9,445 nucleotides of DNA from an uncultured Bacilli bacterium (GTDB taxonomy: Bacteria > Bacillota_I > Bacilli_A > RF39 > UBA660). The DNA is taken from NCBI GenBank assembly GCA_944350395.1, contig CALVPA010000078.1, positions 1-9,445 on the forward strand, given 5' to 3'. A model generated the notes under the pieces. The model saw only the letters and a program-made list of their open reading frames with translations, was not told the origin of the DNA and did not search any database. Position numbers and translations under genes: made by a program. Shown here one piece after another: positions 1 through 5,848 of this stretch. Numbering within the stretch: the stretch's first letter is position 1; each line of letters begins with the position of its first letter.

Positions 1-36
1 ATACTTGACTTTATTATGAGAGGAATGATATCTCTT

Positions 37-330
37 ATGAGAACGAGAAATATTAAAATAAATGTATTTTTAAATGAAGAAGAGAAAGAAATACTGATGC
101 ACAAGTCAAAAAAATCTGGCTTGTCGCAGTCAGATTTCATTCGTAATTTAATTTTGGAGTATTATTCTTCACATCTTTCAAAAGAAGAATATGAAGAAAT
201 GATTAACTCATTATCGAAAATTATCGAAAATTTAAGATTGTTAAAAAAACAAATGGATTTCCTTCGCTATTCTGATTATTCAAAGTTTATTGAAAAGCAA
301 ATTAACATGATTCAAGAGATAGTCAAATAG
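37..330 (+). CDS. MobC-like ribbon-helix-helix mobilisation/DNA-binding protein
   Basis: From ATG 37 this gives 97 residues. The N-terminus has the layout of plasmid MobC/relaxosome accessory proteins: a basic beta strand (RTRNIKINVFL), then helix NEEEKEILMHKSKKSG, then SQSDFIRNLILEYY, which matches the 'GLSxSxFIRxL' signature of these RHH proteins. A heptad-like helical tail (about residues 50-90) could dimerise. In that family the protein binds the transfer origin and helps the relaxase nick DNA; this role is inferred, since no relaxase or oriT is visible here. Start choice: an AGAGGA at 19-24 precedes ATG 37 by 12 nt, which is long. ATGs at 16 and 25 are in frame without a good ribosome site, and the frame is open to the window edge, so an upstream start is possible. 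It converges on the membrane-protein gene at 379. A different RHH regulator, such as an antitoxin, is the main alternative. Confidence 0.7.
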   Translation: MRTRNIKINVFLNEEEKEILMHKSKKSGLSQSDFIRNLILEYYSSHLSKEEYEEMINSLSKIIENLRLLKKQMDFLRYSDYSKFIEKQINMIQEIVK

Positions 331-378
331 CTATAAAATCACAATATGAATTTAAGTGAAATTGTATAATGCACCGAC

Positions 379-1320
379 CTAGTTATTGATTTTTATGCAA
401 TTGTTTAATTTATTTATAAATTTAGAAGGATCAAGTTTTGTTTGGAACATCAACTTTTGTTCTTGTCCTTCAATTTCATAAATTATTTGAATGTCATAGA
501 CAGTATCTGTTTTCATTTTATAGTAATCATATACTTTGTCTTTATATATTGCAGTCTTTATCAATGCAAATTTTGGTTCTATACTCATATCCAACATATA
601 TTCCGATGGACTATAATTCCATGTTTCCATTGTTTCCTTAGAAATAACTGCTAGTTTATGTGTTACGTCTTTTATACTGCGTTTTGGAATTAATATTTTT
701 TCTAACTGTTCAGATTGGATTTCTATTTCTAAATTCTCGCTTCCCTCTTTATCTATTATAGTTGCTAATTTATTGTATAAATCTGGTCGTTTATTTAAAC
801 CGAAAATATAATTGGCTAAAATATATTGGTCTTCGATATCCTGTTCTTGTTCTATTTCTTTTGGTAATTTATATTGTTTAGATGAATATTCAAATTTAAT
901 TGGGATTATAACACTTACAATAAACAGTATAAAACTGACAAGATAGAAGAATGCACCTTCTCCTATTTGAATTCTAGCTGTAATATACTCAGGAGCATAC
1001 TTAAGTGCATTAGCTAAATTTAAATACGTGTACGTACCATAACAATATAATAAGAAAACTATTATTCCAAAAAGATAATATGGTTTCTTCTTTTTGATTG
1101 CTATAGATCCTATGTAATATGGTAAAGTAAAAATAATAAGTTCAACTCCCCTTACTCGCAATTCAGTATTAGTTATGCCATTGTTAGCGTATATAATAAT
1201 AAATTTACTAATTGCAGAAAAAAATATTAATATAAAAGACGCTATTGCTAGAATCATTTTCAAATTTATTTTTTTGGGCGACATATCTTGAGTAGATTTT
1301 TCATTTTCCACAGAGTACAT
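379..1320 (-). CDS. Four-helix membrane protein with cytoplasmic C-terminal domain, unknown function
   Basis: A 313-residue protein I do not recognise. After a polar N-terminus there are four hydrophobic segments, at about residues 21-44, 59-75, 81-100 and 122-141. The loop after the second contains KKKK, which favours a cytoplasmic side there. Residues about 142-313 are soluble, rich in Glu, Lys and Ile, with no catalytic motif I can name; the C-terminus (YDIQIIYEIEGQEQKLMFQTKL) looks like beta strands. Start: on the minus strand GAGAAGAGG abuts ATG 1320, so that ATG relies on the AAAGAG part of the site. The GTG at codon 4 (1311) sits 9 nt after AGAGG and may be the true start. It is transcribed away from the non-coding unit at 1405-1584 and ends convergently with the MobC-like gene, with no clear terminator in the 48-nt gap. 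The gene is confident; no function is assigned. Confidence 0.8.
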   Translation of the reverse strand: MYSVENEKSTQDMSPKKINLKMILAIASFILIFFSAISKFIIIYANNGITNTELRVRGVELIIFTLPYYIGSIAIKKKKPYYLFGIIVFLLYCYGTYTYLNLANALKYAPEYITARIQIGEGAFFYLVSFILFIVSVIIPIKFEYSSKQYKLPKEIEQEQDIEDQYILANYIFGLNKRPDLYNKLATIIDKEGSENLEIEIQSEQLEKILIPKRSIKDVTHKLAVISKETMETWNYSPSEYMLDMSIEPKFALIKTAIYKDKVYDYYKMKTDTVYDIQIIYEIEGQEQKLMFQTKLDPSKFINKLNNCIKINN

Positions 1321-1368
1321 CCTCTTCTCTTTGGCATCATTAAGTTTTATTATTTTTACTAACTGCCT

Positions 1369-1396
1369 ATTATAATTTTACCATATGACTAGTAAA
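1369..1396 (-). promoter_or_regulatory. Predicted promoter of the minus-strand membrane-protein gene
   Basis: Reading the minus strand, a perfect TATAAT lies at 1374-1369. TTTACT at 1396-1391 is a 4-of-6 match to TTGACA with a 16-nt spacer. It is about 48 nt upstream of the start codon at 1320. The -10 is convincing and the -35 is weak. Confidence 0.5.
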
Positions 1397-1421
1397 TTTT
1401 CTACAAAATTTTTACTCCCAC

Positions 1422-1449
1422 TTGAAATAATTCCATTATCTGCTATAAT
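1422..1449 (+). promoter_or_regulatory. Strong extended -10 promoter of a putative small RNA
   Basis: TTGAAA (1422-1427), a 16-nt spacer and TATAAT (1444-1449), with an extended TG at 1441-1442. This is the best sigma-70/SigA-type promoter in the window, with predicted initiation near 1456. No long reading frame follows before the terminator at 1527-1551, so it probably drives a small RNA. Confidence 0.7.
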
Positions 1450-1459
1450 TTAATCATCA

Positions 1460-1474
1460 GTTGATTTAATCAAC
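1460..1474. repeat. Perfect palindrome GTTGAT-TTA-ATCAAC
   Basis: A 6-bp inverted repeat with a 3-nt centre, lying at about +5 to +19 of the predicted transcript. It could be an operator placed to block the promoter at 1422-1449, or the 5' protective hairpin of the RNA. Confidence 0.5.
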
Positions 1475-1526
1475 TTTGGGAGTATAATTTTTTGGATACG
1501 TGTATCGTTAAGGCTCCATTATGTTT

Positions 1527-1551
1527 AAAAGTCGCCAATGGCGATTTTTTT
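1527..1551 (+). terminator. Intrinsic terminator of the putative small RNA
   Basis: A stem of TCGCC (1532-1536) with GGCGA (1540-1544) and loop AAT is extended by a G-T pair and four A-T pairs, followed by seven T residues (1545-1551). This is a textbook Rho-independent terminator. The A-rich left side could make it work, more weakly, on the other strand. Confidence 0.85.
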
Positions 1552-1556
1552 AATTT

Positions 1557-1584
1557 AGTAAGTTTATTTAAGATAAAACTTACT
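1557..1584. repeat. 9-bp inverted repeat (hairpin) after the terminator
   Basis: AGTAAGTTT (1557-1565) pairs exactly with AAACTTACT (1576-1584) across a 10-nt loop. It lies 5 nt beyond the T-run of the preceding terminator. It is followed by AAAAATTTT rather than a pure T-run, so a second terminator is doubtful. It could be a backup terminator, a protein site, or the edge of an element. Confidence 0.4.
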
Positions 1585-1650
1585 AAAAATTTTACAGTAA
1601 ATACTTTCATATATTAAAATATATTAAGTAGTGTGTTTATTAACTGATAT

Positions 1651-1678
1651 TTTATTCTTATTTATTTTGACCTATAAT
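1651..1678 (+). promoter_or_regulatory. Predicted promoter of the 103-residue gene
   Basis: TATAAT at 1673-1678 lies 23 nt before ATG 1702. The best -35 is a poor TTTATT at 1651-1656 with a 16-nt spacer, and there is no extended TG. The -10 is convincing only by position and perfect match. Confidence 0.4.
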
Positions 1679-1701
1679 GAATTTCAAGAAGGGAACGCTT
1701 T

Positions 1702-2013
1702 ATGGAATCTGAAGATTTAAAAAAGTTATTGTCATTTTTAACAAATATTTACCATAATAATGATTTTGGTAAAGATGCACCAAAAACTCAATATTTTTAT
1801 ACTAAACTAAAAAAATTAGCAAATGAACTACCTACTTCTGACAAACTAGATGAACTACAAAAAATAGAAATATATTTAGAAACTACATATGATGAATTTA
1901 ATGAATTATCATATTATTTTAATCCGATATATATAAAAATTAAAAATAATATTCATAATGAGTATGTAAAAAAAATTAGAGAAAAAAATAAAAAAAAGCG
2001 ATTTATAAATTAA
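1702..2013 (+). CDS. Small hypothetical protein (103 aa)
   Basis: I do not recognise this gene. The frame starts at ATG 1702 with a good ribosome site, AAGAAGGGA, ending 7 nt upstream. The product is soluble and mostly predicted helical, with many Lys, Glu, Asn and Tyr residues. It ends in a strongly basic tail (about residues 90-103, KKIREKNKKKRFIN) that could contact nucleic acid or acidic lipid. No signal peptide, membrane segment or cysteine is present. It stands alone: the small RNA unit lies upstream, and the next gene has its own promoter with an inverted repeat in between. Extreme AT richness and orphan character suggest accessory DNA; the ribosome site and promoter support a real gene. 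Confidence 0.6.
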   Translation: MESEDLKKLLSFLTNIYHNNDFGKDAPKTQYFYTKLKKLANELPTSDKLDELQKIEIYLETTYDEFNELSYYFNPIYIKIKNNIHNEYVKKIREKNKKKRFIN

Positions 2014-2042
2014 TATGCCAAATTTCGATTATAATTATTAAA

Positions 2043-2087
2043 AACATATTATTGTATTTTTTTTACAATAGATTTTCTTAATATGTT
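2043..2087. repeat. Nested inverted repeat around the DUF4186 promoter
   Basis: AACATATTA (2043-2051) is an exact reverse complement of TAATATGTT (2079-2087). Inside it, ATTGTA (2051-2056) pairs with TACAAT (2064-2069) around a seven-T loop. The outer right arm runs into the extended -10, and the inner right arm overlaps the -35. This layout suits an operator pair. As RNA, the inner hairpin could weakly terminate the upstream gene. Confidence 0.4.
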
Positions 2088-2092
2088 AAAAT
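2062..2092 (+). promoter_or_regulatory. Promoter of the DUF4186 gene, extended -10
   Basis: TTTACA (2062-2067), a 19-nt spacer and TAAAAT (2087-2092) with TG at 2084-2085. Initiation near 2099 would give a leader of about 13 nt and exclude the ATG at 2091 as a start. The same TTTACAAT...TGTTAAAAT layout recurs at 2471-2500. Confidence 0.55.
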
Positions 2093-2111
2093 GTTTAAAG
2101 AAGTGATTAAT

Positions 2112-2480
2112 ATGTACTCAAATATTGATTATAAATTATATTGTCTTTCTAAATCGAAGTTTCGAGCCAGTTTTAGATTAAAAGATAAAGACTTTAAATA
2201 TATCGAAAATAAAGGCTTAGAAATAATAGAGAAGCATGCGAGAGATTTTATAAGAATAAGACTTGCACCTAAGTATATTCCAAATGACGGTAAACAAACA
2301 CCAATGCACGGGCATCCTATCTTCATTGCTCAGCACGCTACCGCTACTTGTTGTCGCGGTTGTCTTTATAAGTGGCACCACATCGAACAAAATAAAGAAT
2401 TAACGAAAGAAGAACAAGATTATATAGTAAAAATTATTATGACCTGGATAAAAAAAGAGATTCAGAACAATTTACAATAA
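2112..2480 (+). CDS. DUF4186 family protein
   Basis: A 122-residue protein matching the conserved core of the DUF4186 family as I remember it: the FRLKDKD start, the RLAP...NDGKQTPMHGHP block (about residues 50-69), then QHATATCCRGCLYKWHHI (about 74-91) and a C-terminal helix. Cys80, Cys81 and Cys84 with His66, His68, His75, His89 and His90 look like a metal site, probably zinc; this is inference, and the biochemical role is unknown. The length fits a complete member. Start: ATG 2112 is chosen over the in-frame ATG 2091. A strong ribosome site (AAAGAAGTGATT, 2097-2108) precedes 2112, while 2091 falls inside the -10 hexamer. It is transcribed alone from a short-leader promoter, with its stop codon directly after the -35 of the next gene. 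Confidence 0.85.
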   Translation: MYSNIDYKLYCLSKSKFRASFRLKDKDFKYIENKGLEIIEKHARDFIRIRLAPKYIPNDGKQTPMHGHPIFIAQHATATCCRGCLYKWHHIEQNKELTKEEQDYIVKIIMTWIKKEIQNNLQ

Positions 2481-2500
2481 TAAAAAAGTTGTGTTAAAAT
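2471..2500 (+). promoter_or_regulatory. Promoter of the membrane protein/phosphoglycerol transferase pair
   Basis: TTTACA (2471-2476) lies within the last codons of the DUF4186 gene. An 18-nt spacer and TAAAAT (2495-2500) with TG at 2492-2493 follow. The first gene starts 29 nt after the -10. No terminator separates the two genes, so read-through from DUF4186 is also possible. Confidence 0.55.
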
Positions 2501-2529
2501 ATTAAAAACAAATAAAGGTGGTATAGATT

Positions 2530-2871
2530 ATGAACATAATATGTCTGTTTTTTCCAGCGTTTATATCTTTGTATATTGATTTAAATATAGAGAATATGAA
2601 TAAAGATAATAAATATTTAAACGTTGTAGTTAAATATTTTATCTATTCATTCTTAAATGCTACCATTATAAACACCATAATCTATTTGATAAGTAGCGAA
2701 AAATATAGGGCGTATAGTAATTCAATTTTTACACACGATTTTACTTTAAAATATAGTTATCTTGCATTAGTTATAGCAATCGTTTTGCCTTATATAATAA
2801 AGATAATTACTAGTACAATAAAAATAAATATCGAGATAAAGGATAAGAAAAATGATAAAAAAAATAATTAA
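2530..2871 (+). CDS. Small membrane protein preceding the phosphoglycerol transferase
   Basis: A 113-residue hydrophobic protein with two clear membrane segments (about residues 33-55 and 75-97) and a short hydrophobic N-terminus (1-16). It ends in a Lys/Asp-rich cytoplasmic-looking tail (IKDKKNDKKNN). The ribosome site AAAGGTGGT (2514-2522) sits 7 nt before ATG 2530. The gene overlaps the transferase by 20 nt and so is probably translationally coupled to it. The transferase has only three membrane segments, whereas characterised LtaS has five, so this protein may act as a partner or supply missing helices; that is inference. I recognise no named family. An N-terminal fragment created by a frameshift is possible, but the transferase has its own good ribosome site and start. 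Confidence 0.7.
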   Translation: MNIICLFFPAFISLYIDLNIENMNKDNKYLNVVVKYFIYSFLNATIINTIIYLISSEKYRAYSNSIFTHDFTLKYSYLALVIAIVLPYIIKIITSTIKINIEIKDKKNDKKNN

Positions 2872-4393
2872 TTACATAATACTATTCTTAAGTATATTAA
2901 TTTTTTCTAGTGTAAATTGGGCTATAGAAAACTACGCTTTTACTTCTTTCGACGAAATTATGTATACTTTAAATACGTCTATTCTAAGTACAAGTAGGGA
3001 TATACTTTGGCTGTATGTAAAGGAGAATGTAATTTTCGCTATTATAGTAATCACAGCCATAATAGCAATATTTACGATTTGTAAGCGCTTATTAAATAAT
3101 GCATTCAATGTAAAAGATTATTTGCTAGTTATAAAAGTAAAAGATAAAAACTTGAAAGTAAATATTACTCGAAGTAAATGGATAAAAAGATTAATATATT
3201 TAATACCTTCTATATTGTTAATAATTTCTATATATATTGCCTTAGATAAATTTTATGTACTAGACTACATAAAGAACAATCTAGAAGAGTCTAACTTTTT
3301 CGAATCGGAATATGTAACTCCTCAAAATGTGAACATAACTTTTCCAGAAAAAAAGCAAAATTTGATATATATTTATATGGAATCTATGGAGACCACATAT
3401 GCATTTCAAGATAATGGTGGAGCATTCGATACGAATTACATACCAGAACTAACAAAATTAGCCGAAAAGAACATTAATTTTTCAAATAATAACCAGATAG
3501 GTGGAGCGGAAGTTTTAGTAGGAGGAAGCTGGACGATCGGTGCAATGGTTTCCCAAACTAGTGGAGTTCCATTAAAAACCGTATTTGATGGCAACTCGCC
3601 TCAAAATTATACTTACAGTTTCGTAGAAGGAGCATATGCACTTGGTAATATTTTAGATGAGGAAGGCTATAAACAATACTTAATGGTAGGCTCTGACTCT
3701 GAATTTGGTGGTAGAAAAAAATATTTTGAAACTCATGGAAACTACAAAGTATACGATTACTACACCGCAATCGAGGATGGAATAATAGACGAAGACTACT
3801 ATGTATTTTGGGGATACGAGGATACCTACCTTTTCGAGTATGCTAAAGAAAAACTAGAACAAATTTCTAAAGAAGACGGACCGTTCAATTTTACTATGCT
3901 CACAGTAGATACTCATACTCCGGACGGATATCTAAGCGATTTTTGTAAAAAAGTGAGTGATAACGATTACTTAAATGCAGTCGCTTGTTCTAGCAAACAA
4001 GTATATGACTTTATAGAGTGGATTCAAAAGCAAGACTTTTATAAAGACACAACTATCATACTTACTGGTGACCACTTGAGCATGAACACATATTCATTCG
4101 ATAATGTAGATGAAAATTACGAACGAAAAGTTATAGATGTATTCATAAATCCAGTGATAGATACTTCATGCAGTAAAAATAGAGAGTTTTCAACACTAGA
4201 TTATTTTCCGACGACACTTGCCGCGATTGGAGCTAAAATTGAAGGAGAAAGATTAGGGTTAGGTACGAATTTATTTAGTTGTGAAGAAACTTTAAGTGAA
4301 AAATATGGATATGATTATATAAATGAAGAACTAAATAAAAAATCAAAATATTATAACGATTGTATATATTATGATAAATGTGAATTAACTTAA
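2852..4393 (+). CDS. MdoB/LtaS-type phosphoglycerol transferase
   Basis: A 513-residue member of the sulfatase-fold LTA synthase family. Membrane segments lie at about 5-25, 59-77 and 111-131, followed by an extracytoplasmic catalytic domain. Visible family residues are Glu177 in YMESME (metal), Thr228 in GSWTIGAM (the position of the catalytic Thr, which carries the glycerol-phosphate intermediate), His355 in DTHTPDG, and Asp407/His408 in LTGDHLSM (metal). It is therefore probably active, moving glycerol phosphate from phosphatidylglycerol to a surface glycan or lipid on the outer face of the membrane. The exact acceptor cannot be told. The SQTSGVPL segment is closer to MdoB/OpgB-like members than to S. 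aureus LtaS. Six cysteines in the outer domain, two near the C-terminus (NDCIYYDKCELT), suggest disulfides, which is unusual for low-GC Gram-positives. ATG 2852 follows AAAGGAT by 7 nt, inside the preceding gene. Confidence 0.9.
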   Translation: MIKKIINYIILFLSILIFSSVNWAIENYAFTSFDEIMYTLNTSILSTSRDILWLYVKENVIFAIIVITAIIAIFTICKRLLNNAFNVKDYLLVIKVKDKNLKVNITRSKWIKRLIYLIPSILLIISIYIALDKFYVLDYIKNNLEESNFFESEYVTPQNVNITFPEKKQNLIYIYMESMETTYAFQDNGGAFDTNYIPELTKLAEKNINFSNNNQIGGAEVLVGGSWTIGAMVSQTSGVPLKTVFDGNSPQNYTYSFVEGAYALGNILDEEGYKQYLMVGSDSEFGGRKKYFETHGNYKVYDYYTAIEDGIIDEDYYVFWGYEDTYLFEYAKEKLEQISKEDGPFNFTMLTVDTHTPDGYLSDFCKKVSDNDYLNAVACSSKQVYDFIEWIQKQDFYKDTTIILTGDHLSMNTYSFDNVDENYERKVIDVFINPVIDTSCSKNREFSTLDYFPTTLAAIGAKIEGERLGLGTNLFSCEETLSEKYGYDYINEELNKKSKYYNDCIYYDKCELT

Positions 4394-4424
4394 AAAATTA
4401 CTATTTAAAAATAGTATTTTTTTT
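4393..4424 (+). terminator. Intrinsic terminator after the phosphoglycerol transferase
   Basis: TACTATT (4399-4405) pairs with AATAGTA (4410-4416) around a TAAA loop and is followed by eight T residues (4417-4424). An A-run precedes the stem. The stem is AT-rich but well placed, directly after the stop codon. Confidence 0.75.
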
Positions 4425-4474
4425 ATAATAAATTTTATTTTAAATTTATATAGAATGTAATTATATGATATTTT

Positions 4475-4483
4475 TGATATAAT
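4475..4483 (+). promoter_or_regulatory. Extended -10 promoter of csaA
   Basis: TGATATAAT: a perfect TATAAT (4478-4483) with TG at 4475-4476, 24 nt before the csaA start codon. No convincing -35 is found at the expected distance, which is usual for extended -10 promoters. Confidence 0.6.
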
Positions 4484-4507
4484 AGAGATATAAAAGGATG
4501 TGATAAT

Positions 4508-4837
4508 ATGGCAAATATTGATGATTTCAATAAATTAGATATCAGAGTGGGAACAATTATAGATGCGAGTTTAAATCAAAAAGCTAAGAAACCAGCTTAT
4601 AAATTGAAGATTGATTTTGGCCCTTCAATCGGCATTAAAAAATCAAGTGCCCAAATAACAGATTTATATTCTACAAATGATTTAATTGGAAAACAGATAT
4701 TGGCAGTTGTAAATTTCCCAGAAAGACAAGTTGCTGACTTTATATCAGAAGTTCTTGTGCTAGGAACTTACAGTGAAAACGGAGTAGTTTTAATCGAACC
4801 AGATAGAAAAGTTAAAAATGGAGATAAACTAGGATAG
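4508..4837 (+). CDS. csaA: CsaA, tRNA-binding-domain chaperone-like protein
   Basis: A 109-residue protein that closely follows Bacillus subtilis CsaA (about 110 residues) from end to end. Recognisable stretches are IDDFNKLDIRVGTI at the N-terminus, KIDFGPSIGIKKSSAQIT in the middle, and AVVNFPERQVADFISEVLVLG near the end. The fold is the OB-type tRNA-binding domain also found in YtpR, Arc1p and MetRS C-termini, and CsaA forms a dimer. It has been described as a protein-export-related chaperone that binds preproteins and SecA; its tRNA role is less clear. The ribosome site AAAGGATGTGAT lies just before ATG 4508. The gene is complete and probably co-transcribed with the next gene, whose start is 13 nt beyond this stop and has its own AGAGGA. 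Confidence 0.93.
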   Translation: MANIDDFNKLDIRVGTIIDASLNQKAKKPAYKLKIDFGPSIGIKKSSAQITDLYSTNDLIGKQILAVVNFPERQVADFISEVLVLGTYSENGVVLIEPDRKVKNGDKLG

Positions 4838-4850
4838 AGAGGAAAATAAT

Positions 4851-5795
4851 ATGGGTTTTAACGAATTATTTAATAAAGGATTGAATATATTAGGAAAAGG
4901 TGCCTCTTCTTTAAAAGATGCAGCTATAAATAAAAAAGACGCAATGCAAGAATTTAGTATATTAAAAACGAGATCGAGCCATTTGAGCGATTTAAAACCT
5001 TTTGAAGTGCATAACAGTAATCCATCTATCGGAAAAGAACAATTAATCTTGAGTTCGTGTTTAACTATAAATGTAGCAAAAGCCAAAATTATAAATTCTC
5101 TTATTCCATTAGAAGAAACAGTTGTCAATATTAGGACTGCTAGAGAATCAAAAACAGAGATGGACTATATATTTATAATTACAGATCAAAAACTTTGGAT
5201 TGCGAACGAAAAAGAATATAAAACTTATGCTTTCGATAGTGTTACTAAATGCGAAATAGTAAACAAAGGTATTATGAGTCAATCGGTTAATTTTAATGAC
5301 AATGCTTTTATCTTAGACGGAACAGAAAATGATATAAATAAATTTTGTAAAACATTGATCGATGTAGATTACAGAAATCAAGAAATAATGACTGCAACAA
5401 ATTATTTGTGTGGTATAAAACCTGTAAAACAGCTATTGAATTTATATCTTACAGGTATTACTTTGGGAGAAAACGATAAAGTCGTCTTGCACAATGGTAA
5501 GCAAATTAATAAATTAGTAGATTTAAAAGATATACAATACGTGCAATTGCTTATGGATAATACTGTAGTTCTAACTAAAGGTAAAGAAACACAGAGTATG
5601 GTAAGTGCTCAACTGGACTGTCGAAAAATGTCAATTAAAGTTGTCTTGACTACTGATAATTTCTTAATAGATGTTATGCCACAAAGTATGATGAATACTT
5701 TGATAAAAAAAGAAGAAACACTATATCAAGATAGTTTAAAATTTGCAAACGAAGTAATAAATACCTTAGATTTTTTGTTAAAATCTAGTAAATAG
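4851..5795 (+). CDS. Protein of unknown function, possibly PH-like (314 aa)
   Basis: A soluble 314-residue protein without signal peptide or membrane segment. Residues 1-30 (FNELFNKGLNILGKGASSLK) form an amphipathic, glycine-containing helix that could touch membrane. Residues about 85-172 alternate strands in a pattern reminiscent of bacterial PH-like domains: a turn at IPLEETVV, then YIFIITDQKLWIANEKEYKTYAFDSVTKCEIVNKG, then a closing helix KFCKTLID. A second similar strand-rich unit may cover about 200-285 (NDKVVLHNGKQ...VQLLMDNTVVLTKG). The fold call is an inference from pattern only, and no catalytic motif is seen. ATG 4851 follows AGAGGA by 7 nt. The close spacing to csaA indicates an operon; the AAA+ gene follows after 80 nt with a separate promoter. 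It could be an adaptor or membrane-surface protein, but nothing in the sequence proves that. Confidence 0.8.
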   Translation: MGFNELFNKGLNILGKGASSLKDAAINKKDAMQEFSILKTRSSHLSDLKPFEVHNSNPSIGKEQLILSSCLTINVAKAKIINSLIPLEETVVNIRTARESKTEMDYIFIITDQKLWIANEKEYKTYAFDSVTKCEIVNKGIMSQSVNFNDNAFILDGTENDINKFCKTLIDVDYRNQEIMTATNYLCGIKPVKQLLNLYLTGITLGENDKVVLHNGKQINKLVDLKDIQYVQLLMDNTVVLTKGKETQSMVSAQLDCRKMSIKVVLTTDNFLIDVMPQSMMNTLIKKEETLYQDSLKFANEVINTLDFLLKSSK

Positions 5796-5848
5796 ACAAT
5801 TTATATACATTTTATGATGTAAAGATGCTTTTTTTAAAGTTTCTTTTT

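Larger units (their letters stand above)
1413..1484. repeat. Inverted repeat flanking the sRNA promoter
   Basis: TACTCCCA at 1413-1420 and TGGGAGTA at 1477-1484 are exact reverse complements, 56 nt apart. The similarity continues outward, with a few mismatches, to about 1405 and 1492. The arms bracket the -35/-10 at 1422-1449; the left arm ends 1 nt before the -35. They could be paired operator sites for the small RNA promoter. The right arm would also be transcribed as part of that RNA. Chance is possible in such AT-rich sequence, but GGGAG is unusually GC-rich for its surroundings. Confidence 0.45.
1456..1551 (+). ncRNA. Putative small structured RNA of about 96 nt
   Basis: The interval runs from the predicted initiation point of the promoter at 1422-1449 to the end of an intrinsic terminator. 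Three hairpins can be drawn by hand. The first is a perfect 6-bp stem with a TTA loop at 1460-1474. The second is a longer helix pairing GGAGT (1479-1483) with GCTCC and its neighbouring G (1513-1517), enclosing a small GATA/TATC stem (1495-1506). The third is the terminator. I do not recognise it as a named riboswitch or RNA family. It could be an antisense or trans-acting regulator of the accessory region, or an attenuated leader. A 10-codon frame (ATG 1521, MFKSRQWRFF, stop 1551-1553) with AAGG 7 nt upstream overlaps the terminator and could be a leader peptide. Promoter and terminator are seen directly; the RNA itself is inferred. Confidence 0.5.

Noticed and set aside
365..370. TATAAT on the plus strand between the two convergent genes, a possible antisense promoter
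   Set aside because: No acceptable -35 or extended TG at the right distance; such hexamers are common by chance in this composition.
438..654. Two short plus-strand open frames inside the minus-strand membrane-protein gene
   Set aside because: They lie wholly antisense to a longer gene, have no ribosome site, and their composition looks like a translated complement.
4829..5128. Minus-strand frame of 99 codons
   Set aside because: Antisense to the start of the 314-residue gene, which has a good ribosome site and operon spacing; no independent support.
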